Below, one piece after another: positions 21,936-33,515 of a stretch of 64,000 bases of DNA. Position 1 is the stretch's first letter, and the number at the start of each line of letters is the position of its first letter. The stretch covers positions 83,356,705 to 83,420,704 of the forward strand of contig CP136067.1 of assembly GCA_032622095.1 (NCBI GenBank), given 5' to 3'. Source of the stretch: Siphonodentalium dalli (Eukaryota; Mollusca; Scaphopoda; Gadilida; Siphonodentaliidae). The notes under the pieces were generated by a model. The model saw nothing but the letters and a program-made list of their open reading frames with translations. It searched no databases and was not told where the DNA came from. The position numbers and the translations under genes are program-made.

Positions 21936-22700
21936 CTAGCAGGTGGACCCGACTTCGTCCGGGCTGTTTCCCCTCTGCTTTTCGGCGAATTGCGCGATTT
22001 GACCTTGAATTGTCCATTTTGAAGGTCAATGTCAGGTGGGGTCACGATTTGACCCGTCCAAAACACTGCCAGGACAAAAGTACCCGACAAAAGTACCCGT
22101 CGAAATCCATCCGGTTTTACCCGATTTGACCTTGAATTGATCATTTTGAAGGTCAGTGTCTGCTTTTCGGCAAATTGCGCGATTTGACCTTGAATTGTCA
22201 ATTTTGAAGGTCAAGGTCAGGTGGGGTTACGATTTGACCCGTCCAAAACACTGCCGACAAAAGTACCCGTCGAAATCCATCCGGTTTTACCCGATTTGAC
22301 CTCGAATTGATCATTTTGAAGGTCAAGGGCAGGTCGGGGTCACGACTCGACCCGTCCAAAACACCCAGTGGACAAAAGTAACACTACGTATCAAATTTCG
22401 TCGAAATCCCATCAATATTCGCGATTTGACCTTGAATTACGACACTCCCCATACGAAAGTATCCCCAGACACTAAATCCCGTGATACTCGGGCGTTCGAC
22501 CTTGAAATAACCCGATTTCAAGGTCAAGGTCACGTCGCACGGGCAAATTAACAGGCTCATGCCACTCCACGGCCGAAAGTACCCCCACATACCAAGTTTC
22601 ATCGAAATCGGCTCGGCCGTTTTCGAGTCCATCGCGAACACACAGACATACACATCATCACACACACACACACACACAGGTCTTCCAAAAATATAATAGA
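21936..22700 (-). mobile_element. Helitron, minus strand, array unit 1
   Basis: On the minus strand it starts TCTATTATATTTTTGG (5' end at 22700) and ends with a hairpin around CCCGGACGAAGTCGGG, a short spacer and CTAG (21936-21939). The host base beyond the 3' end is T on the minus strand. The interior is rich in TGACCTTGA/TCAAGGTCA and a (CA)n tract near 22660. No coding sequence. Confidence 0.85.
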
Positions 22701-23103
22701 CTAGCCGATGAGCCCGACGTTGTCCGGGCTATTCAAAAACCAAATTTCAAGTCGATAGCTCCACCCGTTTCCGAGATCTGGTCTGCGCATGCGCGAAGCT
22801 GGCGTCGCACGGGCTCGGCGACCGATAAAATTCGTATCCGGGGCAAGATACATTCACATAGCAAATTTCAAGTCATTAGCTCCACCCGTTTCCGAGATCT
22901 CGTCTGATCATGCGCGAAGCGGGCGCCGAACGGGCTCGCCAATACGACAACGTAGACCGCCTGGTCAAACTACATACACGTACCAAGTTTCGTCCCGATC
23001 GGTCGAGAATCGTAGATTTGTATAAATGACATACAGACAGACATATAGACAGACAGACAGACAGACAGACAAACAAACAGAGGTCTTCAAAATATATATG
23101 AGA
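22701..23103 (-). mobile_element. Helitron, minus strand, array unit 2
   Basis: The 3' end CTAG at 22701-22704 is preceded on the minus strand by hairpin GCCCGGACAACGTCGGGC and spacer TCATCGG. The 5' end is TCTCATATATATTTTG at 23103. It abuts unit 1 without extra bases. It carries a short (CAGA)n run. Confidence 0.85.
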
Positions 23104-23671
23104 CTAGCCGATGAGCCCGACGTTGTCCGGGCTATTCAAAAACCAAATTTCAAATCGATAGCTCCACCCGTTTCCGAGATCTGGTCTGTAAACCAAATTT
23201 AAAGTCGATAGCTCCATACGTTTCCGAGATCTGGTCTGCGCATGCGCGAAGCTGGCGTCGCACGGGCTTGGCGACCCGATAAAATTCGTGTCCGGGGCAA
23301 GATACATTCACATACCAAATTTCAAGTCGATAGCTCCACCCGTTTCCGAGATCTCGTCTGCGCATGCGCGAAGCTGGCGTCGCACGGGCTCGGCGACCCG
23401 ATAAAATTCGTATCCGAGGCAAGATACATTCACGTACCAAATTTCGAGTCGATAGCTCCACCCGTTTCCGAGATCTCGTCTGCGCATCCGCGAAGTGGGC
23501 GCCGCACGGGCTCGCCAATACGACAACGTCCACCGCCTGGTCAAACTACACACACGTACCAAGTTTGGTCCCGATCGGTCGAGAATCGTAGATTTGTATA
23601 AATGACAAACATACAGACAAACATACAGACATACAGACAAACAGACAGAGGTCTTCAAAATATATATGAGA
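23104..23671 (-). mobile_element. Helitron, minus strand, array unit 3
   Basis: Same family as unit 2: CTAG at 23104-23107, 5' end TCTCATATATA at 23671. It contains an internal duplication of the GGTGGAGCTATCGACTTGAA segment (three copies). Confidence 0.85.
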
Positions 23672-23759
23672 CTAGCCGATGAGCCCGGCGTTGTCCGGGC
23701 TATTCAAAAACCAAATTTCAAGTCGATAGCTCTACCCGGTCTTCAAAATATATATGAGA
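23672..23759 (-). mobile_element. Minimal 88-bp Helitron, array unit 4
   Basis: Only the two termini remain: CTAG with its hairpin (23672 onward) and the 5' TCTCATATATATTTTG end (23759). The next base (23760) is T, i.e. A on the minus strand, so the whole four-unit array sits between A and T as Helitron integration requires. Confidence 0.85.
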
Positions 23760-23826
23760 TTGTCTTTGATGTGTTTATATTCGCCGTTTGTTATGATTCG
23801 GTAGTACATATACTAAAGCGTGTTTA

Positions 23827-24075
23827 CACAGAACAAATCCTGTCCAGCAACAGTTGTCCAGAACGGCAACACATTCAAACCTGTTTAAAAAAAAACCCAC
23901 ATCTACCCGCAAACACGGCCGGGCACCCTCATATCCGCCCAGATCCAGACTGAAGCGAAACAAGAAGCATTGAAGTCGACATTCGGCAGGTCCACTGGAG
24001 CAGTGTACAAGGCGCCTTCAGAAAACATGCAGATATCGACGCACCTCCTGTCATACGTCCGAAACCATCCAACGT
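23827..24075 (+). repeat. Repeated, possibly once-coding fragment, copy a
   Basis: Shares CGGCAACACATTCAAACCTG and the following roughly 150 bp with 24687-24865, and its 3' part (ACAAGGCGCCTTCAGAAAAC on) with 28123-28257. The frames are broken by stops; no family recognised. Confidence 0.6.
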
Positions 24076-24349
24076 TGTTAGAAACATCAACATTATATAT
24101 ATCTTTAAGTGTCCTCCATAAATGAAGAGTTATTTAACACAAACAAATACACAAAGGAAACATAGACACAGGACGGTCAACATATTTACAAGATGGTATA
24201 CATTACAAGAACAAATTACATCACAAACATGTAATAAGCAAACTGATACTCACTCCTATAGCCACACCCTTGTACGCACACGCCCACTCCTAACAGTCCT
24301 CGTCTGTCTATACTCTCTATCTATCTCTCGCGTTCTCGCTCGCTCGCTC

Positions 24350-24432
24350 ACACACACACACACACACACACACACTCGCTCTCTCTATCTCTCTCCCTCT
24401 CTCTCTCTCCCTCTCTCTCTCTCTTTCTCTCT

Positions 24433-24464
<32 letters not shown>
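24350..24464. repeat. CA then CT microsatellites
   Basis: (CA)n at 24350-24375 followed by a long CT-rich run to 24464. The open frame through it is low complexity and not a gene. Confidence 0.95.
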
Positions 24465-24686
24465 ACCGAGCACACAAGTCGTACTCGTTATACTATACAC
24501 ATTATGCTAATGTACTATATCATGTGTAATATAAAACAAACCCAAGATATTAATACTCTGTGTTGTCACATAAGATTTACGAGTCGAACATAATCTATTC
24601 TAAGCGATGAAACATGGACTATAGATTAAGTGTAGCTTTCATGAAGAATCTAAAGTCTTGTGTTGAGCTATGAGAAAATACATTCT

Positions 24687-24865
24687 GTCCAGCAACAGAA
24701 AACTGTTGTCAGAACGGCAACACATTCAAACCTGCTTAACAAATTACCCGCAAACACGGCCGGGCACCTTCATATCCGCCCAGATCCAGACTGAAGCGAA
24801 ACAAGAAGCATTTAAGTCGACATTCGGCAGGTCCACGGGAGCAGTGTACAAGAAAACTAAGATGC
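24687..24865 (+). repeat. Repeated fragment, copy b
   Basis: Second copy of the fragment at 23827, shorter and ending at AGTGTACAAG. Confidence 0.6.
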
Positions 24866-24913
24866 ATGCATCAGGTCGGCCGTGAACTATCTACCATAGA
24901 ATTGTTGTAGCTA

Positions 24914-25576
24914 TCGATTATACATTTTGGAACACCTGTCTGTATGTATGTGTGTATGCATGAATGCATGTGTGTATGTGTTATAGACTCTAACACTGCT
25001 CGACTGATCCGACTCGGATTTGGTATTTAACGTGTCAACTTGACCTCGCTCATAGGCATGTTTCTGGACCTTGACCGATCCGACTAAAAAATTGTGTGTA
25101 GGACTACTTCGATCCCGGGAGCAATATGGACGGGTCCAATTTCACGTGGGACCATGTTCTCGAACGTGCTGATGTAGGCATGTTTCTGGACTATTTGGAC
25201 GGGTCAAATCTTGATCCCGACCTGACTTTGACATTCAAAAAGATCAATTCAAGGTCAAATCTGGTAAAACGGAAGTATTTCAACGAAATATAATACCTAC
25301 TGTTACTTTTGTCCCAGGAGTGTTTCGGGTGGGTCAAATTATGACCCTGACCTGATCTTGACATTCAAAATTGTCAATTCAAGGTCAAATCGGGTAAAGC
25401 CGGGCGGATTTCGACGGGTATTTTTGTCGTGACTTTTGTCCGGGGAGTGTTTTGGACGGGTCAAATCGTGACCCGACATGACGTTCACCTTTAAAATGGT
25501 CAATTCAAGGTTAAATCGCGCAATTCTCCGAAAATCAGAGGGGAACATCCCGGACGAAGTAGGGTCCACCAGCTAC
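24914..25576 (+). mobile_element. Solo Helitron with degenerate 3' CTAC
   Basis: The 5' end TCGATTATACATTTTGG matches the 5' end of the 21936-22700 unit. The 3' end has the same hairpin (CCCGGACGAAGTAGGG), a spacer GTCCACCAG and CTAC where CTAG is expected. It is flanked by A (24913) and T (25577). The interior carries several TCAAGGTCA motifs. No coding sequence. Confidence 0.78.
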
Positions 25577-28122
25577 TATTATATATTTCTAGATTTAGTT
25601 ACAAACTAAATACCTGTATATTGTACAAAGAAATGTTTGACAAATATATCTGTATCAATATTACCATACGGGTCATTAAAATAGATACGACGAAACAAAT
25701 TTTGAAGGGTGCATGGTATCAGGTAAATTTTTATATTTCAAATGATGACAGGAATGCGGAAAGTTGAAGTACCTACGTAATACTGACTATCCGAATGAAG
25801 AGATATACATGTATATAAAAACCAAAATAGAAGATGACTGCTGGCGACAATGTTTTCCAAAAAAATTCAAAGCATTCGATAGCTCCCATCTAGTTGTCAG
25901 CCCGAAGATCAATATAAAGTGTGGTGACTATCAGATGAGGGATATGACTGTACAGTTGCTAAACAATTCAGTCACGCAAAAGAGGATCAAACAGTAAAAT
26001 ACCAAATTGCTGCCTGTGGTAATGTTTTTTAACGAAATTCGGGAAAATTAGATTACTCTCACCCTGGTTATCCAGAAGATCATTGTGGAATCTGGTGACG
26101 ATCGGACAAGGGGTGTCGTCTGTAGGATCAACCAAATTATTTAGCCATAAAAATAGTAAAATTCCAGATCACCGCTGGCAGTGATGTCTTCACAAGGACA
26201 GCTTGAGAACAAAACATGGCTCACATCTAGCGGTGACCCAAACTATCCACGTGAGAAAAAGTTCTCCAATAAAAGCTGGCTGCAGGGTGCGCCAATTGAT
26301 TCAAATTCGAAATTTAACAGGGTGTACTGCTTGTGGCCATGTTTTCCCCGCATATTTGATAGACTTATGGACAAAACCACTGAATCCGTTGAATCAATAT
26401 ACATGTATACATGGATTAATTTATATGCATTGTTATACACAGTACTGGTATATAAAGGTACTGAAAATAACAATATTACTAGTATACACAAAATAAACCA
26501 TATGTCATGGCTATCGGTTCTAATATCCGAATATGACAGCTGATAACTTGGTGTGAATTGAAGAGTGTTGGTGTCTCAAGCATATCTAACCCTCCACGTT
26601 AGAAACATGCCATTAAATGTCATAAGTATAATCTAGCTTGAGGACAGAAGTTATCCACAAAACCCCCCTTAATTCAACCAGGTCCTCGCGCGATGTATGG
26701 TCGATCACATGATGATCTAGTGGGGATTAGAATTGTTGTATAAAAACAGCACTGCATGTAAATATAAAATAAAATAGTGCTACATCTTATTGCAGATTAT
26801 TGCCATATATAATCAGTGACTATACAGACAGTCTGACAAAATAAAGTTTCAGTGACACTCTATCCGAAGAGGGGAATAATTCCATCTGTTACAGTCAATG
26901 GAGCAATTATGAATCTGGAAAGGTGAAATTTCTAACTAATACTAGATATCGACATGACGCGATAACATATAACGTAAATGTAATATGGCCGCTGGCGACC
27001 ATTTTTTCCTATAAAATAAAAAAAATATTTGATAGCTCTCATCTGATAGATCAATATCAAGATAAATATCAAGTTTAGTGATGATCGGATGAGTGAAGTG
27101 GACTGTGCTAAACGGTTTAGTAATACTTAAAAAGATTTTTACCTTAATATTTTTATGTTCACTTTATAAACTTCACTGAGTCATCTTTGTCATGTATTGA
27201 GTTTAATATCTTTTGTTAACAGTTTATAAATCATGTATGTCTCATGTTTGTTATTTTAATTTATGTGTTTATTATCATTAAATAAAGTTGCATTCCTTAA
27301 AAAGATTCTTACCTCAATGTTTTTATGTTCACTTTATAAACTCCACTGAGTCATCTTTGTCATGTATTGAATTTGATATCTTTTGTTAACAGTTTATAAA
27401 TTATGTATGTCTCGTGTTCGTTATTATATTATATACACTTTATAGGGTGTTTCAGAACGAAAACAAAATGAATAAAATCAACAAATTTGTAAATTTAAAA
27501 ACAATTCAAACGTTGTTGTATTCCATGTCCCAGCCCGGACATATACACCAAATTTCAATAATATTCATTGAGAAACAACGGACCAAACGCCATATAACAC
27601 CCCGTATGCATCTTTTATTCCGAGTTGGCCTTTTATTCCGAGTTGGCACTCGCCGATTGGGGCGAGTTAGCCATGAGGCGAGTACGCCGATTCCGACACC
27701 TTTTCTATTTGCAGCAGGTTAAGTTTACGCGTAATTTAATTCACAAAGTTCCCCAATTGGTATCGTAAATAGAGCGACCTTATTTGACAGAGAATGCCTC
27801 TGTTATTGATTATAAAGTTGCTATACAATAAAAACGACAATTCACATGCTCGTTCAAGCGCAGTAGTCTATTTTCCCCATGTTGAAGGACATCAACAAAT
27901 ACTAAATAACGCTAACTTACTGCCGAACGTTTTACACGACAACTGTTAACATATTTGGGCTGAATTCATCTGACGCGGTATTATTCCTCAAAATAAACAA
28001 CAAAACCATCGTTACTTGGAAATGTAGTTTGGGCTAACATTTACATAAATCCTCCATATCATTATTCCGACACACACGTCAGATGAAAAAGTCACATGAA
28101 GTAACCGGCCAAATTGGCCGAA
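25577..28122. other. Interior of the 7.5-kb composite
   Basis: Mostly unassigned. 25740-27110 has diverged pieces of the CCATCTTGG-type repeat seen at 37.9-42.2 kb (GATCATCACCAAA/TCTCATCTGAT blocks). No host gene recognised. Confidence 0.45.
27126..27430. repeat. Tandem duplication of about 171 bp
   Basis: TTAAAAAGATTTTTACCT... repeated from about 27297 with a few substitutions; the first unit ends with AATAAAGTTGCATTCC, resembling the 3' end of a processed transcript. Confidence 0.8.
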
Positions 28123-28257
28123 ACAAGGCGCCTTCAGAAAACATGCAGATATCGACGCCCTCCTGCCATTCGTCCCAAACCATCCAACGTTGTTAGAAAC
28201 ATCAACATTATGCCACAAACACCACGACCAGATGACCATGTCACATGTCACGAAGAG
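28123..28257 (+). repeat. Repeated fragment, copy c, open in one frame
   Basis: Continues the fragment of 23827-24075. One frame is open (GAFRKHADIDALLPFVPNHP and on) up to a donor-like AG/GTAATA at 28257. Not recognised. Confidence 0.45.
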
Positions 28258-29064
28258 GTAATAAATACAAAGTTTTCCGGGGTACCCGATTCAAGGTTAT
28301 GCTTTCCACTGGCCACAAGCTGTGTTCAGGTTGATTGACAATAATTATCCACAGCAATGCATAAAGAGACGCCAAATTCGCTCTCAGAGCACTTAACATT
28401 CAAAAAAATTCCCGGGGTAGGTCCCCCGGAACCCCCACCCTCCGGAGGGGGGCACCCCACCCGGACCCTCCCCATCTCGGGCCTGCGGCCCTCGGGATAT
28501 GACTTCGGCATATTGTGCTAGGACCCCCCACCCCATATAATAATGAGGGCCCCCCTATTTGGGGATACTAGCTACGCGTCTGCATAAAACAGAGCAGAAA
28601 ACTCATTTATTCGCTCTGACAAATACTGTTTTCAAATAAACGCTCTCTATTTATACCAGATCAGGAATAGACTATAGTGGAACGCTCTTTTCTGGTCCAT
28701 GCCGTGCACATTGCTATTGTTTGGTACCCCAACACCAAAGTTGTTTTTTATCGTTCAGTCAGCACATAACCAAAAAGGAGATATTCCCGCCAGTTTCTGC
28801 CAGCGGAGCATATAACTCCGACTTTCGAATACCTCAGTGGCCTCGTCGACGACAATTCAACTAAGCTATATTCCTTTCAGTAGTCGTTCATTAGCATTGT
28901 ATGACTGCATGTATATGCTCTTTATATGTTCACCATCGTTACCATTCGTTCCGCCAAGTGTTTGTTTTTGTTACCATGTTACATGTTTTATCACATTTTA
29001 TTGAAATAAAGAATAAAAAGAACAAATTTAGTCTTCACTCATAATTTCGTTGGTCCGAAAATTA
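28258..29064. other. Unassigned right interior of the composite
   Basis: GC-rich palindromic patch near 28410-28500 (CCCCGGAACCCCC / GGAGGGGGG), AAAGAGCG-type motifs near 28620 and 28680, and AAATAAAGAATAAAA near 29004. No gene. Confidence 0.4.
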
Positions 29065-29194
29065 GCAGATGCCGAAACGTCCAAAGTGCCGAAAAAGCAG
29101 GTGCCGAAACGTCCAGGTGCCGAAACGTCCAGCATTCATAAGATTACTATCTTATTCTGTCGATAGCTACAGAATAGCCTTTCCCTATATCATA

Positions 29195-30689
29195 AAAATT
29201 ATAAAAACTCTATATGAATATTAAGGTAGAAATCAGTTGTTTAGTTTGCATATATATATATAACACATATACATGTATATGCCCCGGACCACTGATTAAA
29301 CGCTCTTTATTTTATTGTAGGGCTATCATTATAGATAAATAAAAGGCTGGTGATATCATATAGATAATTAAATCAGTTAGAAAATGAACGCTCTTTATTC
29401 GGTGCGCTAATTTATTAATTAATTACTTTTAAACAAATTATTAATTAAAAGCTAAATATATCGGCATAAACTAACCGAAAAGGTTTAAGATGGCTATAGC
29501 TAGCTATACTGGGACGCGCGCTCTTTAAGGAATTATGACAACGAGATTCACAGAAAATTGAGAGTAACATATTTCGTTCTTTATCAATATCATGCAAAAA
29601 TAAAATATGCCGACTTCAATTTATATTTCAATAATTATTAGCGAGTTTGCGATACCCGTCCTACGGGAACGGGTACGGGTAAATCTGTGAACATCGTCAC
29701 GGTCACTTGGGTACTTTCAATGCAGCACATAAAGCGATAGCGAATTGAAACGGGTAGATTTGTCCCATTGACCGGTAGCCTTTCACCACGATTTTCTCAC
29801 TCAAAGGTCCATGAATTCCGTGAAATTCCAGTCAGCTATATAGATGCGTTAACCTATTTATTGAAAGATTCCATGGGCAAATATTATTGATAAAGTTGTC
29901 ATTTTAACCCAGGATTTGTGCTCAAATTCTCGAGGCGGCTTCTAACACTTAGATAAATATTGAAGGCCGATTTTTTTCACTAACAACTTTGTTCACTTCA
30001 TTTATGACAGGTTGTGATTAATAGAGTGAGTAGATTGTGCTATAGACGCAGTCTCGGCCCATTGCAGGGACATGGCTATAGATGGTCTGGGCGTTAGGGT
30101 GAACACCTTCAAATTTCTAACTACACATCTCGAACCATATCAAATTCACAAGTTTGCGCGTAATTCCATTTGCACCCCTCCCCTCGACTGGCATCAAGCT
30201 TTCCAATTGTTGGAAATTTTTAGACCTGACCCCCCCCCCCCCCCCCCCCAAAGCTTGAACAATTTCCAACTGTTGTTATCCATCGTAATTTTAATAACAT
30301 GTCGTATCCATTCTGAACGAATGATGTCGTATCGTATCAATATTTGCAGAGTATTCCTAACGAAATATTTGTCAACAATGCCCAAGTGAGAGCAGAAGGT
30401 GAAGGTTGGCACCTTATATCAAGGCCAAGGTCGTTGGCACAGTAGTATCTCAATATCCGACTCACAGCGTGGCGTTCATCGGCTAGAAATGGAACACACC
30501 TTTGAGATAGTTTCCGGTTTACAGAGATTGGGGAATCAAATTGTAAAATTCAATGTATTATTTCAAAAATAAATAGGTATATATGTTGCAATAATAACAA
30601 TGTACGTTTATTAATAATGTTTGATAGTTGGGGATACTATATCATTGCGAAAAAAAGAAGGTTTTTATGGTTGTTGAGGCCTAAAAACA
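29195..30689. other. Unassigned sequence
   Basis: AT-rich with three CGCTCTTTA motifs (about 29300, 29387 and 29520) and a long poly-C tract near 30229-30249. No gene seen. Confidence 0.45.
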
Positions 30690-31365
30690 AAAAGAGCTTT
30701 GTTCAGGCCTGGGAAATATGAAATTTTCTGAAAATTTGAAATTACAATACAAAATTTGACACAATTTAGGCCTTTGCCCTATAGTATCTGTATCTGTTTG
30801 TGTACGTCCCAGTGACCAGTTTGGCTTTAATGGGACAGTGGAGAGAGCGCATTTATTTTTCAGACTTTGCTGACTACTCTCGTATCTGTATCTGTACTGT
30901 AGTGACCAAGGCTGGCTTTTACAGGACGGGATCGAGTAGATCCATAATTTTTCCAGGAAGTTTTTTTGCCGAACCCGTGACTTCTTCGCCACGGTAGGGA
31001 TCTTTAACGTGCGCACATTGTTGCACACGGGACAGCCATTAGCGTCGGCTCCCGATCCGACGGTGTGCCAAGTGTAGTGTCATCCCTGGTCATGACATTT
31101 CGAGAGGAGCAGAGCCAGGCCCAGAGGTACGAAGTTAGTCCAGTACGCATTTTTTCAAATTTTGTCTGAGACTCTTTGGCTTCTGGAATCTTTCTCAGAT
31201 CACTGATCGTGGCATCGATGATTGATTTGTGATGCCCGTGGTACTGGGAATGCAGATGGCGACACAAAGTCCGACCGATATTTTGTCGGATTTGAACCCT
31301 CGACCGTGTCGAAGGTGTAGCTCAGAGGTCGGCCCACAAACCAACTGAGCTATCCAATCCTCCTG
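30690..31365 (-). mobile_element. tRNA-derived SINE (or SINE-headed composite), minus strand
   Basis: The 5' head is a 73-nt tRNA-like region (31288-31360). The body contains a GATCCCTACCGTGGCGAAGAAG block and, further on, a partial duplication of GTGACCAAG/GGCT with TATCTGTATCTG near 30790-30930. The 3' limit is uncertain; the length is long for a SINE. It truncates the LINE at 31366. Confidence 0.6.
31288..31360 (-). promoter_or_regulatory. tRNA-like RNA polymerase III promoter (A and B boxes)
   Basis: On the minus strand, A box TAGCTCAGTTGGT (31352-31340) and B box GGTTCAAATCC (31298-31288), spaced as in a tRNA. The cloverleaf is not intact enough for a functional tRNA, and it is followed by a SINE body. 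Confidence 0.8.
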
Positions 31366-32815
31366 GCTGATTGGACGATAGTTGTTAGCTTTAGTGGCTC
31401 CTCATTTCTTATATATTGCCGATATATTTGCATCCTTCCATTCGATGGTAACTGTCGTAGTCTGAGGCTGTTATTGTAGATTATTGCTAATTGCTTGCTT
31501 AATTCTTGCGATAATTCTTTCAATATTCTCTGATGTATCCCATCTGGTCCCAGAGATTTGTTTTGATTCACCTTCAATAGTCTGATCTGAATTCCTTCTG
31601 CTAATACTTCTAGATCTTCTAGTTCATGTTCTATACCAGGTCTTCAAGTCGTGGAATCTTTCCTTGTGGCTCGTTTATGAAGACGCTAGAAAAGAATTCT
31701 GCAAGTACATCCGCTTTCTCTGCATCTGTTGTTGTTGTTGTTCCATCTTTCTTCTCCAAATTTGGGACACCATTCCATGTTTTTGAGCGTCTCGCTATGT
31801 AGTCCCAGAATTTTTTAGGGTTAGTTTTCGCCTTGTCGGCAATGTCTTTCTCGTGCACTATCTGTTTCTGTCTTGTTGCTGTCCTTTAATACTTGATTTC
31901 TCAGGCGAGTATACTTTTTATATATTTTTTCTGTTCTAGATTCCATGTATCTTGTCCACATTCTATGCTTATTCTTCACAAGCTCCCTGGTTTTTTTGTC
32001 AAGTGGCATTCTGTTTTTAGATTTTGTTGACTTTGTTCTCTCTGGTATATTTTTTTCAACTGTATCTTCCAGTACTAGACAGAAGCGCTTCCACTGTTTG
32101 TTTATATCATCTTTGCAGTCCTCTAGAAATTTGCTCCAGTCCATGTCAAGATCTTTCTTCATCTGTGCGTAGTTTCCAGCCAAGTAGACTTTTTTCTTTA
32201 AGTATTAAATTATTTATTGGTGTGTAGCAATTGAAGTTGAAGTCAATCATGGAGTGGTTACTCTTTCCCAGTGGGCTGCAAATCTTTATGTTGGTATAAA
32301 TCATATTTTCTTTATTTGTCATTACCAGATCTAGTGTATTTGCCCTCTGTCCTAATCTTCCTCTTGTTGGCTCTATAATGTGTTGCGTTAAGAAGCTTTC
32401 ATTCACAGTATTGATGAAATCTTCTCCTTTCTTGTTTGTAGCTGTCTGTGCTTTCCAATCAATGGATGGATGGTTAAAATCTCCCATGAGGAGAATGTGT
32501 GAATAATCCCGATTTCTGCATATTTCCTTTATTGTTTTGTTTATTTTGTCATCATTTTCTTCTGTACCGGTACTAGTACTTGTGTTAGGGCTTCTATATA
32601 CAACTCCTATCAGCATTTTGTCCCTTTTTTCCAGTTTAACTGTTATCCATGGAGCTTCACTCAGTTCTTCGTTTATAATTTGCTCTTCTGCAGAGATATT
32701 CGCCTTCACATACATCAAGACTCCTCTTCCTTTGTTACTGGTTAAGTTCTTGTGGATCATGATGTAACCATCTAAGGTATATAACGCGGGTAGGATGTCC
32801 TTGCTTTTCTTCGGC
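31366..32815 (-). pseudogene. LINE ORF2: endonuclease C-part, linker and start of reverse transcriptase
   Basis: Reads on the minus strand through three frames. 32815 to about 32146 encodes the APE-type endonuclease with the motifs IGVVYRSPN, LLMGDFNHPSIDW and, toward the end, KSNHSMIDF (the catalytic SDH-like position reads SNH). About 32183-31631 encodes the charged linker, including NPKKFWDYIARRSKTWNGVP and AEKADVLAEFFSSVF, typical of CR1/L2-like elements. About 31577-31366 is the start of the RT fingers (NKSLGPDGIHQRILKEL, then NYRPIS). The frame changes between these blocks, and the RT catalytic core (YxDD) is missing because the SINE sequence replaces it. Upstream coding is at 33309-33515. 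Confidence 0.88.
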
Positions 32816-33308
32816 TTAAAGACACGGTTGGCCTTGGCGGTGGGTATCCTGTGAAAATATCTCCACCCGTCAAAAACCGCCACAAACAGAAAGAACATCA
32901 AAATGTAGATAGACTTTGTCCATATACAAATAAGAAATATCGCATAAACAGTATGTTATGGTCATTTGTTTGACCATTGTTATGTAAACAAAAGCATAAA
33001 AAGTTACTTTTCTGGTGTTTGTTTATATTATGATGGTAAACATAAAGAGCGTTCTTTGTCGGTGAATACCTGATATGGAACTAATAAAGAGCGTTTATGC
33101 CATTTGTGTGTGATTAGCCAGTAGCATTGTGCTGTCTTCTGTAACACAATCAGGCTCTTGCTTAGGTAAAATTGAGTAGGTCTTTATGATAACTTGCTGT
33201 TTACGTGATGGTCATGGTATATATGAACGGAACTTTATGCGTTTTAATGTTTTTCTGTTTGGAACAAATATGAATATTTTCGACAATTAAGGCCGCACGT
33301 GCCTTTAA
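32816..33308. mobile_element. TTAA-flanked DNA element inside LINE ORF2
   Basis: TTAA at 32816-32819 and 33305-33308 brackets a 485-bp insert with imperfect inverted ends (AGACACGGTTGGCC on the left; AGGCACGTGCGGCC as the complement of the right). The insertion splits a lysine codon of the endonuclease domain; taking out the insert and one TTAA makes the two reading frames continuous. It contains two AAAGAGCG motifs (near 33041 and 33084). No coding capacity. Confidence 0.8.
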
Positions 33309-33515
33309 CCTCTGTGATGCATATTATGTCATACTTCTCTTCTTCAACCAAGTGTCTGAGCTCATTCATTTTGTTTGACAGACTATCTGCATTTAGGGAT
33401 AAAATGTGTAGTCCCTCCACACTGTGCAAATGTTTTGGTGCATTTGGTGCAATTAACATATTTACAGGTTTCCTCTTCTTTTTGAGGCCTACCTCACTTC
33501 TTTTTTCGGGAGCAT
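33309..33515 (-). pseudogene. LINE ORF2 N-terminal endonuclease block
   Basis: Encodes LHILSLNADSLSNKMNELRH and EKYDIICITEV on the minus strand, the first two motifs of the APE endonuclease (the N and E positions). The frame is then broken by the TTAA element. Upstream (right) it meets the MULE derivative at 33516. Confidence 0.85.

Larger units (their letters stand above)
21718..29194. mobile_element. 7.5-kb composite bounded by inverted CGTTTCGGCACCTG repeats
   Basis: The left border (TATGATATATAGGGAAAGCC then several GACGTTTCGGCACCTG units, to about 21910) and the right border (about 29065 to 29194) are inverted copies: the right side shows GCCGAAACGTCCAGGTGCC units followed by GGCTATTCTG/CCCTATATCATA in complement. 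The interior contains Helitron arrays, repeated fragments and simple repeats. No transposase is recognised. It may be one large transposon with minisatellite-bearing termini into which Helitrons inserted, or two copies of a smaller element in opposite orientation. No target duplication was found. Confidence 0.6.

Noticed and set aside
22384-23658. Cys/Val-rich and Ser/Arg-rich open frames in the Helitron array
   Set aside because: They come from CA/CAGA microsatellites and repeated Helitron termini; neither strand has a consistent frame among copies.
24122-24529. 135-codon open frame
   Set aside because: It runs through CA and CT microsatellites and encodes low-complexity Thr-His and Ser-Leu runs.
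31288-31360. Functional tRNA gene
   Set aside because: A and B boxes are present, but the head is fused to a SINE body, arm pairing looks incomplete by eye, and it interrupts a LINE.
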